Assembly: GCA_964058805.1 (NCBI GenBank)
Contig: CAXKVV010001317.1
Span: 1 to 31,133 of the forward strand
Direction: 5' to 3'
Length of the DNA: 31,133 bases
Source: Schoenoplectus triqueter
Taxonomy: Eukaryota; Streptophyta; Magnoliopsida; Poales; Cyperaceae
Of this stretch, positions 20,324 through 30,399 are shown in pieces. The first letter of the stretch is position 1. Each line of letters begins with the position of its first letter. The notes under the pieces were generated by a model. That model was not told where the DNA came from and did no database searches. It was given only the letters and a program-made list of their open reading frames with translations. Position numbers and translations under genes: made by a program.

Positions 20324-20795
20324 TAGGGGTGTGCAAATGGATCGGTTTAATTAGTTTTGAACTGAACCGTTAAATTTTAAATTATTTGGTTCAATTTTTT
20401 TTGTTTAAAAATTTCGGTTCGGTTGAAAATTTTAGCTAATTAGGTTTTTGTTCTTTGATTCGGTTTTTATTTTTCTAAATCAGATAAACCGAATGGTCCA
20501 AAATTTATCAAATAATTTTATTTTACTTTTAAACCGAATGGTCCAATATTTCTTTTATCTTTAAACTATTTATTTCTTCTATCATTTTTTATAATTTTTG
20601 ATATTTTTATTCCTTTTTAAATAATATAATTTCAGTTTAACTAAATAAATCGAAAATAATTTGGTTTATTCGGTTTTCAATTTATTATGTTGACATTTTT
20701 AGAAATTTGATTCGATTCGTAATTTGACAAATAAAAAAAATTAGACATATATAATTATTTTGATTTGAACCAAATCGACCTTTTGCACATCTCTA
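20324..20795. mobile_element. hAT-type miniature element (472 bp)
   Basis: The inverted ends TAGGGGTGTGCAAATGG (20324-20340) and CCTTTTGCACATCTCTA (20779-20795) match with three mismatches. Flanks CTAATAAG (20316-20323) and CTAGTAAG (20796-20803) form an 8-bp target duplication with one mismatch. Inside, GGTTCGGTTGAAA and TTGGTTTATTCGGTTTT phrases appear on both sides of an AT-rich centre. No transposase frame exists. It is a different family from the hAT copy at 12805. Confidence 0.9.
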
Positions 20796-20809
20796 CTAGT
20801 AAGTAAGGT

Positions 20810-23330
20810 AGAAAACAAAAAGTTAGGCAAATTTTAAGCCCAACATAAAGTAAGATCTTAAACAGTGTTACAATATTAGGTTACCATTTTTGAGGTTCAA
20901 ACTTTGAACTGTGTTAGCTCCTAGCTAAACGATGAATCTGCGACTTATTCAAACAAAAAAATTGAACAAATTTGTGGTGCGCAATTTTAACTCGAAACAT
21001 TTAGGTCCCATTTGTTACTTCCCCTCTCCCACCGGATCGCTGCCATTTTTATGGGAAGAAATAAATTTGATCCAAGTGAATTTATTTTTTCTCATGTAGC
21101 ATTTCTGTGGGAGAGAGCAAGACAGAGGGAGGGATGGACCAGCAAGGGTCTGATCTTTAAAGTTTTAAAAAAATAGTTAAATTAATTAGTTATTAAATAA
21201 TATTAGTAATAAAATTTAAATTTAATGTTCTAGATCCTCAATCCTTCAACGACTATCAAATTTGTTCAGACATCTTTATTCTACTATTTTGATTCTTCCC
21301 GTGAAAGAGGGTTGCCGAACATTCCCTTAATTTGATCATTGACAAAGACTCGTACACAAAGCTTTATGCAAAAAGTATAAAATGAACACCTCACATTCGG
21401 AAAATAAGAGGTTTATTTATCGTTGTGGAAACAAATTATTTGTCAGACTCCGTCAGGCGAAAACATATAAATTTCTGAGAAAAAGTATAATTTTAATTAA
21501 TGTTGTTGCTTCATCCTAATAAATGATGTATAATGACACAAATAATAATAGCTGGAAAGTAAAAATGTGGGAATTTTAGAAACTTCAAATCTTATAAATA
21601 TCATGTAATGCCTTTTGAATTGCAGAAACGTACTTTGTACTGTTCAATTTATCAACATATAGTTGAGGAAATTTAAGTTCCGAAAATGCACAAAAAATAA
21701 TTGCTTTCTGAAAATAAAAATGTTGTGAATATTATTTTCTTAATTATATATGAAAGTAATAAAAAGCAAGATTTGAAAATTTTAGATTATCTTGTGTGGA
21801 ATGAAGATAATAATAACTATTGCTTGTAAAATATGAACAAACAATTGAAGACACCAAAATTCAGCATTTTTTGAGGTTTCAAGAGCAGATTATTGCCAAA
21901 ATTTGTTCAAATACTATAAATTTTAATATCTTTTGGAAAAGGCTGTAAGAAATTAATTTGAGATTTAAGAATATCAGTTTTTTTATTTTCTGCATATTTT
22001 ATATATTGACTGTCGAAAAACAAGCGAAAAACACACCTAAAACTCAATATAATGATTATGCCAAAATTTTAAATTCAGGTATTTCACAGGCCAGAAATCG
22101 ATGGCGTTAGTTGAAATTCAGTTAATCTTTTCTTACTGTGTCTGAAAGAAATGATATTTCAAACCAAAAGTCTCAAGTTCATTCAATATTTTTACCAAAG
22201 TTATTTTGGAATTTCATATTTACCAAAATAATTTCTCTTGGCAAATTATGTTGTTGAAAATAGTAAAGATTGAGAAATTAATAATAAAAAATAACTGTCG
22301 TTGGTACCAATAATAACATTTGTATAGAATATTCTGAGAAAGACACTTGTTTCAAATTTTTGAAGGATGCATAATTTTAGAAACTTGTTAGTAATTTGCA
22401 ATATTCTAACAGAGAGAAAGTATTTGCGAAGAAACTTCTTGACACACGGCAATAAAAAAAAAATATTGGTTGAACTTTGATCCAAGAGACGACACTTCGA
22501 AAAATCAAATGCGCCGACAATACTAGGACACAACATTTGTATCATCGAATCTTATAATTGTTCTTATGAACTTATTTCTTACGTAATATTTTTTAAAATA
22601 AATTATGGCTTGTTTTGATTACTTTACATATCGTGATGCAATTAAATTTTTTTTTTCGTGATATGCCAAAAGTATAAGCATCCATGTTTAGATACATCAT
22701 ACGTGTCATAATTAAGTCATAACATTATATTTCAATATAACGTTATCTGACTTGCATGTAATATGTTGCGTGTTGTCATGACTAATTTTCTTATATTTTA
22801 ATATTTCATTAATTGAAATATATTAAAAAATATTTAATTTGTAGAAAAAACTGCAATATGTATTGTAGAGTGGAGGGAAATGTTAGACATTTTTTTATGA
22901 CAAATAACATATTCATTATTTATTTTCAGATTTAACCTTTTTTTTAAAAATGAACAATATGATTTTACATGATCACGTGACTTCACTTGATGTCGCGACA
23001 TGTTAATTTTAATAATAAAAAAACAAATAATTCACGCGAAAAACATACCATGTGACACAACATGCAATAATCACACATATCATAAGGTACTATGATATTT
23101 TGTGTTGTAATTAGACATAACATGTTATTTTCACTACTCTTGAAGACTTAAACATTTGAAGTTTTCACATGACTTTGAAAGATAATCTCTCACCATCATT
23201 ATCTATTATCTTTGATTAACAAAATAAAATCGGATAGGGACATTAACAAATAACCATTTTTTGGGCTCAATTACTCGTAAAAAATCTTTGCTAAAGCAAG
23301 AAAAGATAAAGCAGTTTTGAGTAATAATAA
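20810..23330. other. AT-rich intergenic DNA
   Basis: No gene recognised. The longest open frame (22246-22545, minus, 99 codons) has no domain I know and typical AT-driven composition. The 22600-23130 part has many near-palindromic phrases (ACATGATCACGTGACTT, GTCGCGACATG, CATAACATGTTATTTT) and may be an unrecognised repeat, but I found no paired ends. No tRNA or small RNA is evident. Confidence 0.45.
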
Positions 23331-23333
23331 GTT

Positions 23334-23628
23334 TTATTAAATTAATATTATTAAAAATAAGAGTGAGAAACATAAAATTTTAAATATACGAATGGTAACG
23401 CACCACTGTCAGTGGCGCGTTTCATTATTTTTACGAAACACGCCACTGTGGCGCGTTTCATTATTTTTACGAAACACGCCACTGTGGCGCGTTTGATTCT
23501 TATATATACAAAACGTGCAACGCCTCTCCATCTCACTTGCGCGGGATTTGGACGAAACGCGCGCTGTCATTCATATATTTGAAATTTTATAATTCTCACT
23601 CTTATTTTTAATAATATTAATTTAATAA
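23334..23628. mobile_element. Fold-back element with GCGCGTTT palindromic core
   Basis: Outer arms at 23334-23395 and 23569-23628 are inverted copies: TTATTAAATTAATATTATTA pairs with its exact complement on the right, then AAAAATAAGAGTGAG, and AAATTTTAAATATACGAATG against CATTCATATATTTGAAATTT. The interior is GC-richer and holds two perfect 36-bp direct repeats (23412-23447 and 23448-23483), then the first 11 bases of a third. Each repeat runs from GTGGCGCGTTTC to GAAACACGCCACT, so its ends are themselves inverted. A related GACGAAACGCGCGCTG sits near the right arm. No reading frame of interest; a long hairpin RNA is possible. Superfamily unknown. Confidence 0.8.
23412..23494. repeat. Perfect 36-bp tandem repeat, itself palindromic at its ends
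   Basis: The unit starts GTGGCGCGTTTCATTATTTT and is repeated without a mismatch at 23412 and 23448, with a partial third copy from 23484. Because 36 is divisible by three, the minus strand shows a 12-residue peptide repeat, which I take as a by-product of the DNA repeat. Perfect identity suggests recent duplication or conversion. Confidence 0.95.
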
Positions 23629-23639
23629 TAATTATTATT

Positions 23640-26600
23640 AATAAAAACTGAAAGATAAAGTAATGCTCAAAGTAAAACACGTGGATTTTGAAGAAACCGC
23701 GTCATCATCCATCACAAAGTGCATCTCAATCATACGAGCGTAGCACTTATTCTCCTTGATCGCAAAACCTGATCATCTCCAGTTTAACCCTTTCCAGTTG
23801 CGATTGGAGATACCGCTTTGTTTGAGATGCATCAAATTGACACCAGAAGACGTTTCAATGTCAATCGAAAAAATGGGTGAATACGATGCCATTTGAAATT
23901 TCAAAGATACATGATCCAACATCAATTTAATTTCCTTATACCAACATTTTTTTTGTTCTGGACAAAATTTAATCAGTGCATTGAAACAGACTGGTTGGGC
24001 TTTAAAGAAAAGAAAAAGTATGTTTTAAACTTTTAATCTCGGATAAAAGTTATTTATAGATATTTAAATTTGATTGAATTGATTTTCATTTTTATCTAAA
24101 AATGGACGCATGGACGCATGATTGCGTGATGCATTTATTGTAGAAACATTTATGGGAGGAGAATCATTCCACATGGTTGCAATTCTGCCATGATCAAAAG
24201 TATTTTTACTGTTACTTTATTTAGATAAATCACAACCGTCAATTATTACAATATGATCTTTTCATCTACAAACAAGTTATGATCTTAGTAGAATTAACCA
24301 TTAATTTTCCCATATTGATTTTTATCATTTATATTTTATTTTATGTTGTCATTGTGCATGGGGAAGAAAATAAATATGTAATTATTTTGTTCCAATGTTT
24401 CAAATTGTAATTTAAAATTATTCATTATTGAAGGCACGCATGAAGAAGTGCCACATTTGCTTTCCTAGATTTTTAACATTAATAAATTTAACAAGAAAGA
24501 AAAATAAGGCAAGATGAAGTGCATGTTTGCAGGAATAACGTTAAAAAGGATAACATTATTTGATTTTCATTAAAGTTGCACATCTAGCAGTTGTTATATA
24601 TATTTTTTTAGTAAAGATAAAAGTACTGAGAACCCTATAGCTGTTATGGTTAAGAAATGAAAGAGATGTTTTTTTGTGATAACTTGTTAATTACATAGGT
24701 ACATGAGTGATAGACTGATAGTGCTCCAAAAACGCTTTTCGCATATAATATAATTTATCTATATAAAGATATTTTTATGCCTGGCCTTTTCATTCAATAC
24801 ATTTAATAATTTTTTTGAGGAAAAACAATTTTAATTTTTACTCAAGCAATATTATATTATATTATATGTGAAAAGCGTATTATAATATTCCTCTCTTCGT
24901 GGATTTTTTTTTTTTGACTTCCTACTTGTTTTGGAAATATTTTTGGGGACTTTGCAGAGGACAAGTGCTGCAGCTACAGTCCAGAATACTAAAATATTAG
25001 GGGTCCCACACAGTAATTGCCACACATTGGCTCTCTCTATTTTTGTTTTCTTTTGTAAATTATCTGAATTGCCCATTGGCTACGGCGTCTAAAAGTGGAT
25101 GGGATGGGAACAATTGAAACGCAGAATGAACCGAGCACACCTCTGGATAATTGAAATATCAGCCGTTGGATCTACCTTGCAATAGTCGCATGTGGCCATG
25201 TGGGGGCAAAAAAACAAGAAGACAACAAAAAATTGCATGAAAAAGTCCATAAACTTTTTGTTTTTGTTTTTTAGATGGTTTGGAATTGAGATCCTCTCCA
25301 GTAGTGTGTCAGTGCAGGTATGAAATGGAACAATCAACTATCCAGTGTGGGTGTGCAATGTGCTCCTTTCAATCGGTTTCCCGTTTCCAGAAACTGAATT
25401 TAATTTAGAAATCTGAATTTAATTTAACAGAGTTTTCTAATCTAAATGTGATCGTTATGACCGGTCTGATCGAGACTCAAATTGTGCCACAAAGCACTTG
25501 AGAGGATCGTATCCTATACTTTTGAGGGTTGGAATTTATTAATAAAGTAATAGTTTATTATTTTTACTACAATTTAAAATATTTCATAATTTGTAAAGGT
25601 AAGGAATAGGATGTTATCTATAGATAATAATATCATCTGATGCATGTTTGTTTCATATATACTTCATCAAATGATATAAAATTGCAAGGTCTAACTTTTA
25701 ATGAAATTTGATGGACTATTAGTTATTTTTGATATGCAGTAGAAATGATCGGAACTCTATAAGAGCTAAAATTTTAATATAACTTTTAATATTTATAATG
25801 GTAAAATTTGTTCATGGGTTCAGAAGATATTACCAGGCTTTCCAAAACAAGACAATTTTATTGAGTAGAGACCACACATTTATATGGACTAACTAGGTTA
25901 GATTAACTATATGCTAACAGGCATCGATCTAATTCGTACAGAATGCATATTATAAATTATTTCGGATGGATAAGATAGAACAACATTTTTCGCAAGCCTA
26001 ACCAAGAGTGAGTTATGTATTAACGAGTTGTGCTAATGTACAAATTTCAATATGTCAATTGATATTCTAACAAGTTAAATCAAACTTTTTAATGACTGAA
26101 TATTCAATCCACCAAAAAATTTGTATAAAAATATTTTTACTACTTTAAAAATGGTTAATAGTTTTAAGTTTTTTTAAATGATCCTCTTATATATGTACAC
26201 ATTTCAATTATTTTAGGATAATTTTATAAAATCAGTAAAATCAGAATTACTCCAAAAGTTATTCAAGCCCAAGATTTTTTGATGTTAGTGTTTATGTGGG
26301 AGGTGGCAATGCATGAAAATTAGGATTTGATACGAGTTTATTCGAAAAGATTCTAGAACATCACCTGGGGGTTAGGATAGAGTTAGTTGAATTGGTCATT
26401 TAGTCATTATTATTTTTTTTTGAGAAAATCAATAAATTACTTGGTATGTCGTATACGCGTATTAGAGTTTAAGCAAATACAACTTTTGTCAGTATATATA
26501 CGACAACTCATAACAACTGTATTTAATTTTATTATTAGTTTAAAAAAGCGATGGAAATAATTCAAAATTTTATTAATAAAAAAAATAAAATGTAAAGTAA

Positions 26601-27048
26601 AAAGCATGACCATACATAAATAAAACCCATGAAAATTGGAATTTCGTCGAACAATTTGATATATTGTGGATGCCAAATAATTTGAAGTGCAGTGTAATCG
26701 TTTCTCAGGAGTTGCACATCTTAATTAGTCAAAGAGAGTTAAGAAGGATTAAGGAAAATAATTTGGCATGGTTTTTCAAATTATTTGGTATTTATGATTG
26801 TCAAAAATATTTTAGAGGATTCACCCTTTTGGGATTTTCATGTCAATAGAATCACTTTTGAGATTTTGATATTTTGTTTTGATTACAGATATTCCATAAA
26901 GAGAATTAAGCTTAAAAAAATTTCACCTATTTCACATTATCACTATTTTCATCCATCTTGTTTTATTTTCTGTTTATGTATTATTATGTTCAATGGACTT
27001 GTATTTCTCACATACACGCACTCTCCTACTCTCACCCATTTAAGAGAG

Positions 27049-27050
<2 letters not shown>
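23640..27050. other. AT-rich intergenic DNA
   Basis: No supported gene. Open frames on the minus strand (24852-25076, 25089-25337, 26437-26676) and plus strand (26664-26849, 26785-27153) lack domains and have frames broken by AT runs. A minus-strand stretch near 23690-23900 looks faintly coding (a charged, helix-like segment of about 25 residues) but is bounded by stops. A G-box-like CACGTG lies near 23679 without an adjacent gene. Confidence 0.45.

Positions 27051-27052
<2 letters not shown>

Positions 27053-27086
<34 letters not shown>
27053..27086. repeat. (TA)n microsatellite
   Basis: About 17 uninterrupted AT dinucleotides. They create the tyrosine-isoleucine runs seen in translations of this region, which are not genes. 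Confidence 0.97.
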
Positions 27087-27089
<3 letters not shown>

Positions 27090-27396
27090 AAAAACATTTC
27101 ATTCAATTACAAGTTTCAAATATATATTATATCCAACTTTTTGTTTAGTTTGAAATTGATTTTATTTTCTCCAAAGAATATTATTCGTGAAACAATCATA
27201 ATAAAAAGTAATTTCTGAAAAGAACTAAGCAATGATCTCCCAGCCATACCATGTAAGTACGTAACACATTTTATAAATTCAACGGCTCAAAACACATTCA
27301 GTGTACGATGCGGTTTAGGGAAGTAAAAACTTTCCTTTTGAGCAAATGCAACGTAATAACACATTTGTAAATTGTAATTGGTTACTCGTTTCCTCT

Positions 27397-27399
<3 letters not shown>
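27087..27399. other. AT-rich intergenic DNA between microsatellites
   Basis: Nothing recognised. This is far upstream of the WRKY gene. Confidence 0.4.

Positions 27400-27429
<30 letters not shown>
27400..27429. repeat. (CT)n microsatellite
   Basis: An uninterrupted CT run, followed by further CT-rich sequence at about 27610-27660. Such tracts are common in plant promoters and leaders, but here they are about 1.6 kb from the next start codon, and no transcript can be assigned. Confidence 0.95.
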
Positions 27430-27432
<3 letters not shown>

Positions 27433-28882
27433 CGCGTGACGATTAATTTGCTTTGAAGATTCCTTGGGTCAGTTTCAGAGCATCTTCACCACTATAATTA
27501 ATAATATTTCCCACTCGGTTTATACATCTAAAGTTCTAACAAACTTCTATTATGATAATGGAAGAAAACTTTCCTAATTCCATGACGCGCGTATGCCAGG
27601 AATTGGTCAGCACTCTCGCTCCTCTTTCTCTCTCTGCTAATCTCTGTTCTCTTCCTCTCTACCCTTGTCACTTATCAAGAGACCAAAGACCAGTCTAATA
27701 TTTGAAAAGGAAGAGATATCGCCAAAACCAACCTAGACCCAATTCTTAATTTTGATGTATGGTGTTAACTGTCAAGCTGCCTAGCATTTAAGTTTTAAGA
27801 TAGTGTATGCACATAATTTAATTTCAAAAAGGCATTTATTATAGCATGTTAATTTCTTCAAGGGTATTTGATTTTTCCGTAATGCCAAATACCATTGTTT
27901 AAGGGTTTAAGCAACGATATGGTTCTGCTTTAAATACACGAAGGGATCACTCGATTATGATTATTTTGACAATGAGATTTTAAATAAATAAAAAAGTTTT
28001 TTTTAATGTTAAAATATTATTATTTTTATTGATTAATTATGTTTTAAATTTCAAACAATTAAATTATCATTTCATAGTCAATCAAAGATCTATTACATTT
28101 TAACCATTATAAATTTTATAATTTTTTTATGGTCTTTGTTGGACTATCAAACAATATTTAAATTAATTACATGAAATTTAAAACAGTATTGTTCTATAAG
28201 TTAAAATATATCTATACATTTTTTCTATTTTTATTTTTTTTAATTAATTAAAACCTTATTGCGAAGATTTGTCAATGTAATCATTATGAAGTGCTCCCTC
28301 CTCTTTGAATATAATAATCAAAGAAGTTAGTTTTAAAGGCTAATAACCGCAATATACCTTATGTGACTAACTAATTGGGTAGACCATAAGCGAATTTTGT
28401 TTCATTAGATGCGGAGTAGATTGAATATTTAAAGTTGAGTAGTCTGACTTTTATTTTTGCTAAAAGAAAAAGAACTATGTTTTTCAGATTGTGTGATAAA
28501 GTAATAAACTAAACCCAATGCGTCATAAAAGAATTAAACAATCATTGACGTCAAGGAAATTATCAATCTGACACTATTATTCTAAAGCACAATCCAAATA
28601 AAATTTCTTTTGTAACAAAAGCAGGGAATATCACTATATGAATTGAGAATCTATTTGTTTTGCGCAAATCATCACACAAAAAATACCTTCACTAGTATTA
28701 TTAAAGTAGTTAAAGTGGGACGGAAAAATTAGTATTCACAACCAAGTGTATATAGCTTTGCCTTTGGTTGAAATTCATACAAATTCCAATTACTTTTCTA
28801 ATGTAATTCTGGCCTAGAGGGTCCCTAATTGCACTTTTTTCAGACGCCAGACGCGCTCCTTCCGGGGACCCCCCTTCAGCCT
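27430..28882 (+). promoter_or_regulatory. Upstream region of the WRKY gene
   Basis: No open frame here looks real, so I treat it as the 5' regulatory region. W-box cores (TTGAC) include a full TTGACT on the minus strand at 28076-28081, TTGACA near 27966, and TTGACA on the minus strand near 27771 and 28269. The TTGACGTCAA palindrome is at 28545-28554. A GC-rich patch (28841-28875, GACGCCAGACGCG then CCGGGGACC) stands just before the TATA box. WRKY proteins bind TTGAC[C/T] and group III members are often cross-regulated; binding here is inferred. Confidence 0.5.
28545..28554. promoter_or_regulatory. TTGACGTCAA palindrome (TGA-bZIP site with two W-box cores)
   Basis: A perfect 10-bp palindrome holds TGACGTCA, the optimal site for TGA-class and related bZIP factors, and a TTGAC core on each strand. 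The sixth base is G, so the W-box match is core only. It lies about 340 bp upstream of the TATA box. Both factor classes act in salicylic-acid responses in plants. Confidence 0.6.
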
Positions 28883-28888
28883 TATAAG
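28883..28888 (+). promoter_or_regulatory. TATA box of the WRKY gene
   Basis: TATAAG in the context GCCTTATAAGAAGG is the best TATA-like site before the gene, following a GC-rich patch. Transcription would be expected to start about 30 bp further on, near 28912-28920, giving a leader of roughly 150 nt. Confidence 0.65.
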
Positions 28889-28911
28889 AAGGCCCCTTTC
28901 TTCTTGTGCAT

Positions 28912-29069
28912 TTCCCAATTCCTTCCATAAGTATTATAAGTTTCTAACAACCATTCTCTCATCTCTCTCTCTATCTCTCTCAGAGACACACACTGAACAT
29001 TTGCCCCTTACATGCATTCAAGTGCTGCTTTTTTCCATACTTAAATACGCTTCTTAATTAATCTCAAAG
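28912..29069 (+). promoter_or_regulatory. Predicted 5' leader with CT tract and upstream ORF
   Basis: Between the inferred transcription start and the WRKY ATG lies a CT-rich tract (about 28958-28983, CATCTCTCTCTCTATCTC) of the type common in plant leaders. One complete upstream ORF (29012-29044) codes for ten residues and ends 25 nt before the main start codon. The leader limits are inferred from the TATA box. Confidence 0.5.
29012..29044 (+). other. Short upstream ORF in the WRKY leader
   Basis: ATG at 29012 opens ten codons (MHSSAAFFHT) ending in TAA at 29042-29044. The start context (CTTACATGC) is weak because +4 is C and -3 is T, so most ribosomes may pass it. A role in damping translation of the WRKY protein is possible; a peptide role is not suggested. 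Confidence 0.4.
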
Positions 29070-30163
29070 ATGGAGGGGTGCTTTCTGGTGACAGAGCTCA
29101 ACCAAATGAAGGATTTACTGAGGCAATTTGAAGCATACTTGGAGCAACCTTCGGCTTCGATTGAACTATGCAAGGACTTAACATTGAAAATAAATTCATC
29201 AATTGAGAAATCCCTAAAATTTGCCAAGAATTTGGGCCCAATTGAAGCTAGAGTGTCTGGTCCAGAGTCGCCTCTTTCCGACAGCTGTAGCCTGAGAAGT
29301 GAGAGTTTTGATCAGACATATAAAAACCAAGATGGGAAAGAAATGTCAAAGAAAAGGTAATTTTCTTGTAATATAAGATGAATTCGAGCTTGAGAAATTA
29401 TGTGAATTAAGCAATTATATAAATTCTAAAGACATATTTGACTAACTAATTTCTTTAATTCATTGATGTATAGGAAAATAATGCCCAAATGGAGAAATCA
29501 AGTGACAGTGAACACCAATTGTGGCGCTGTTGGTCCCCTAGAAGATGGATATAGTTGGAGAAAATACGGTCAAAAGGATATACTTGGTGCCAAATATCCA
29601 AGGTGAGCAAAAATGTTAATTTTTTTATTTGAAGATTTCACTTAATATGCTAATTATAACAAATAATCTAAACTAGAAATTTACAAAAAAAATTCAGGGG
29701 TTACTACAGATGCACGCACCGCAACACACAAGGATGCCTTGCAACTAAGCAAGTTCAACGAACGGATGAAAATTCCATGGTGTTTGATGTGATCTACAAT
29801 GGAATCCACACATGTCAACAAAAGAACACTAAACCAAACTCAAACATGCTGATTGCGAAGAAAAAGCCCGACCAAGTCCGGGACCAAGACTCGACTAAAC
29901 CATTTCAACCCGAGATCAAATTGAAGACCGAGGAAGGATTTGACTCTGCTTTAATGCAGCTTCCAGTTCCATCCTTCCTCAATGGTTTAAGTGAAGCGGA
30001 CTTATTTTCGATTCCTGATATCAGTGAGTATGGAAGTTTTAGTGAATGGATTCCCATGGCTTGTTCAGGTACCAATTCACCGGTGCCTGAAATAGATTTC
30101 GGAATTGAGAATCTTGAGTTAGACACAAATTTCAGTATGGATGCTTCTTGCTTCTTCACATAA
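29070..30163 (+). CDS. Group III WRKY transcription factor (three exons, 293 aa)
   Basis: A sequence-specific DNA-binding regulator expected in the nucleus, binding W-box sites (TTGAC[C/T]). Exons are 29070-29356, 29474-29602 and 29698-30163; introns of 117 and 95 bp have GT...AG ends, and the joined frame is 882 nt including TAA. Residues 1-60 form a probable helical N-terminus (LNQMKDLLRQFEAYL). A basic SKKRK stretch (93-97) may be the nuclear signal. The WRKY domain has intact WRKYGQK (124-130) and zinc ligands Cys144, Cys152, His176 and Cys178, spaced C-X7-C-X23-H-X-C, which defines group III. The second intron splits the codon for Arg139 in YPR, the usual position for this domain. The acidic, Ser-rich C-terminus (about 225-293) could activate transcription. 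The closest clade by motif is probably WRKY30/41/53, known for defence and senescence roles; this is recalled, not aligned. The start is the first ATG of the frame. Confidence 0.95.
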
Positions 30164-30372
30164 GGCGCTACGTACTGGGAAATATTGCTCAAAGATAGAT
30201 AGTGTGATATGGATAGAAGGGGATAGTGGTGGTGGAACTTTCTTCCTTTCAAAGCCACAAGCAATGATGGCTAAAGGGAGTTCTGTTTGTATATGATAGG
30301 TAATTAATTGTTCAATTAATCAGATAGATGGATAAGGCTTAAGTGGGTTTAGGTTTATTATTTCCCAGCTTC

Positions 30373-30378
30373 AATAAA
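30373..30378 (+). terminator. Poly(A) signal of the WRKY gene
   Basis: AATAAA in TTCAATAAAGG stands 210 bp after the stop codon, a usual distance for plant mRNAs. A second AATAAA at about 30680 could serve as an alternative. The 3' untranslated region would then be about 230-250 nt. Confidence 0.6.
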
Positions 30379-30399
30379 GGCTAGGTCTTTATTAAGAGT

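Noticed and set aside
22246..22545. Minus-strand 99-codon frame
   Set aside because: No recognisable domain, composition driven by AT codons, and no promoter or poly(A) arrangement.
23351..23536. Minus-strand frame with a repeated 12-residue peptide
   Set aside because: The peptide repeat follows from the 36-bp DNA repeat. Inverted arms and lack of a known domain argue against a protein.
23690..23900. Faintly coding minus-strand stretch with a charged helix-like segment
   Set aside because: It is only about 25 residues between stops, with no family I can name. It could be a gene relic, but the evidence is too thin to list. A blastx search would decide.
26785..27218. Plus-strand frames of 122 and 86 codons
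   Set aside because: Their length comes from reading through the TA microsatellite (alternating Tyr-Ile) and AT-rich flanks. No domain.
28710..28928. Minus-strand 72-codon frame before the WRKY gene
   Set aside because: It overlaps the predicted promoter and TATA region, has no domain and is probably chance in the GC-richer patch.
29905..30264. Minus-strand 119-codon frame
   Set aside because: It is the antisense shadow of WRKY exon 3 and its 3' end.
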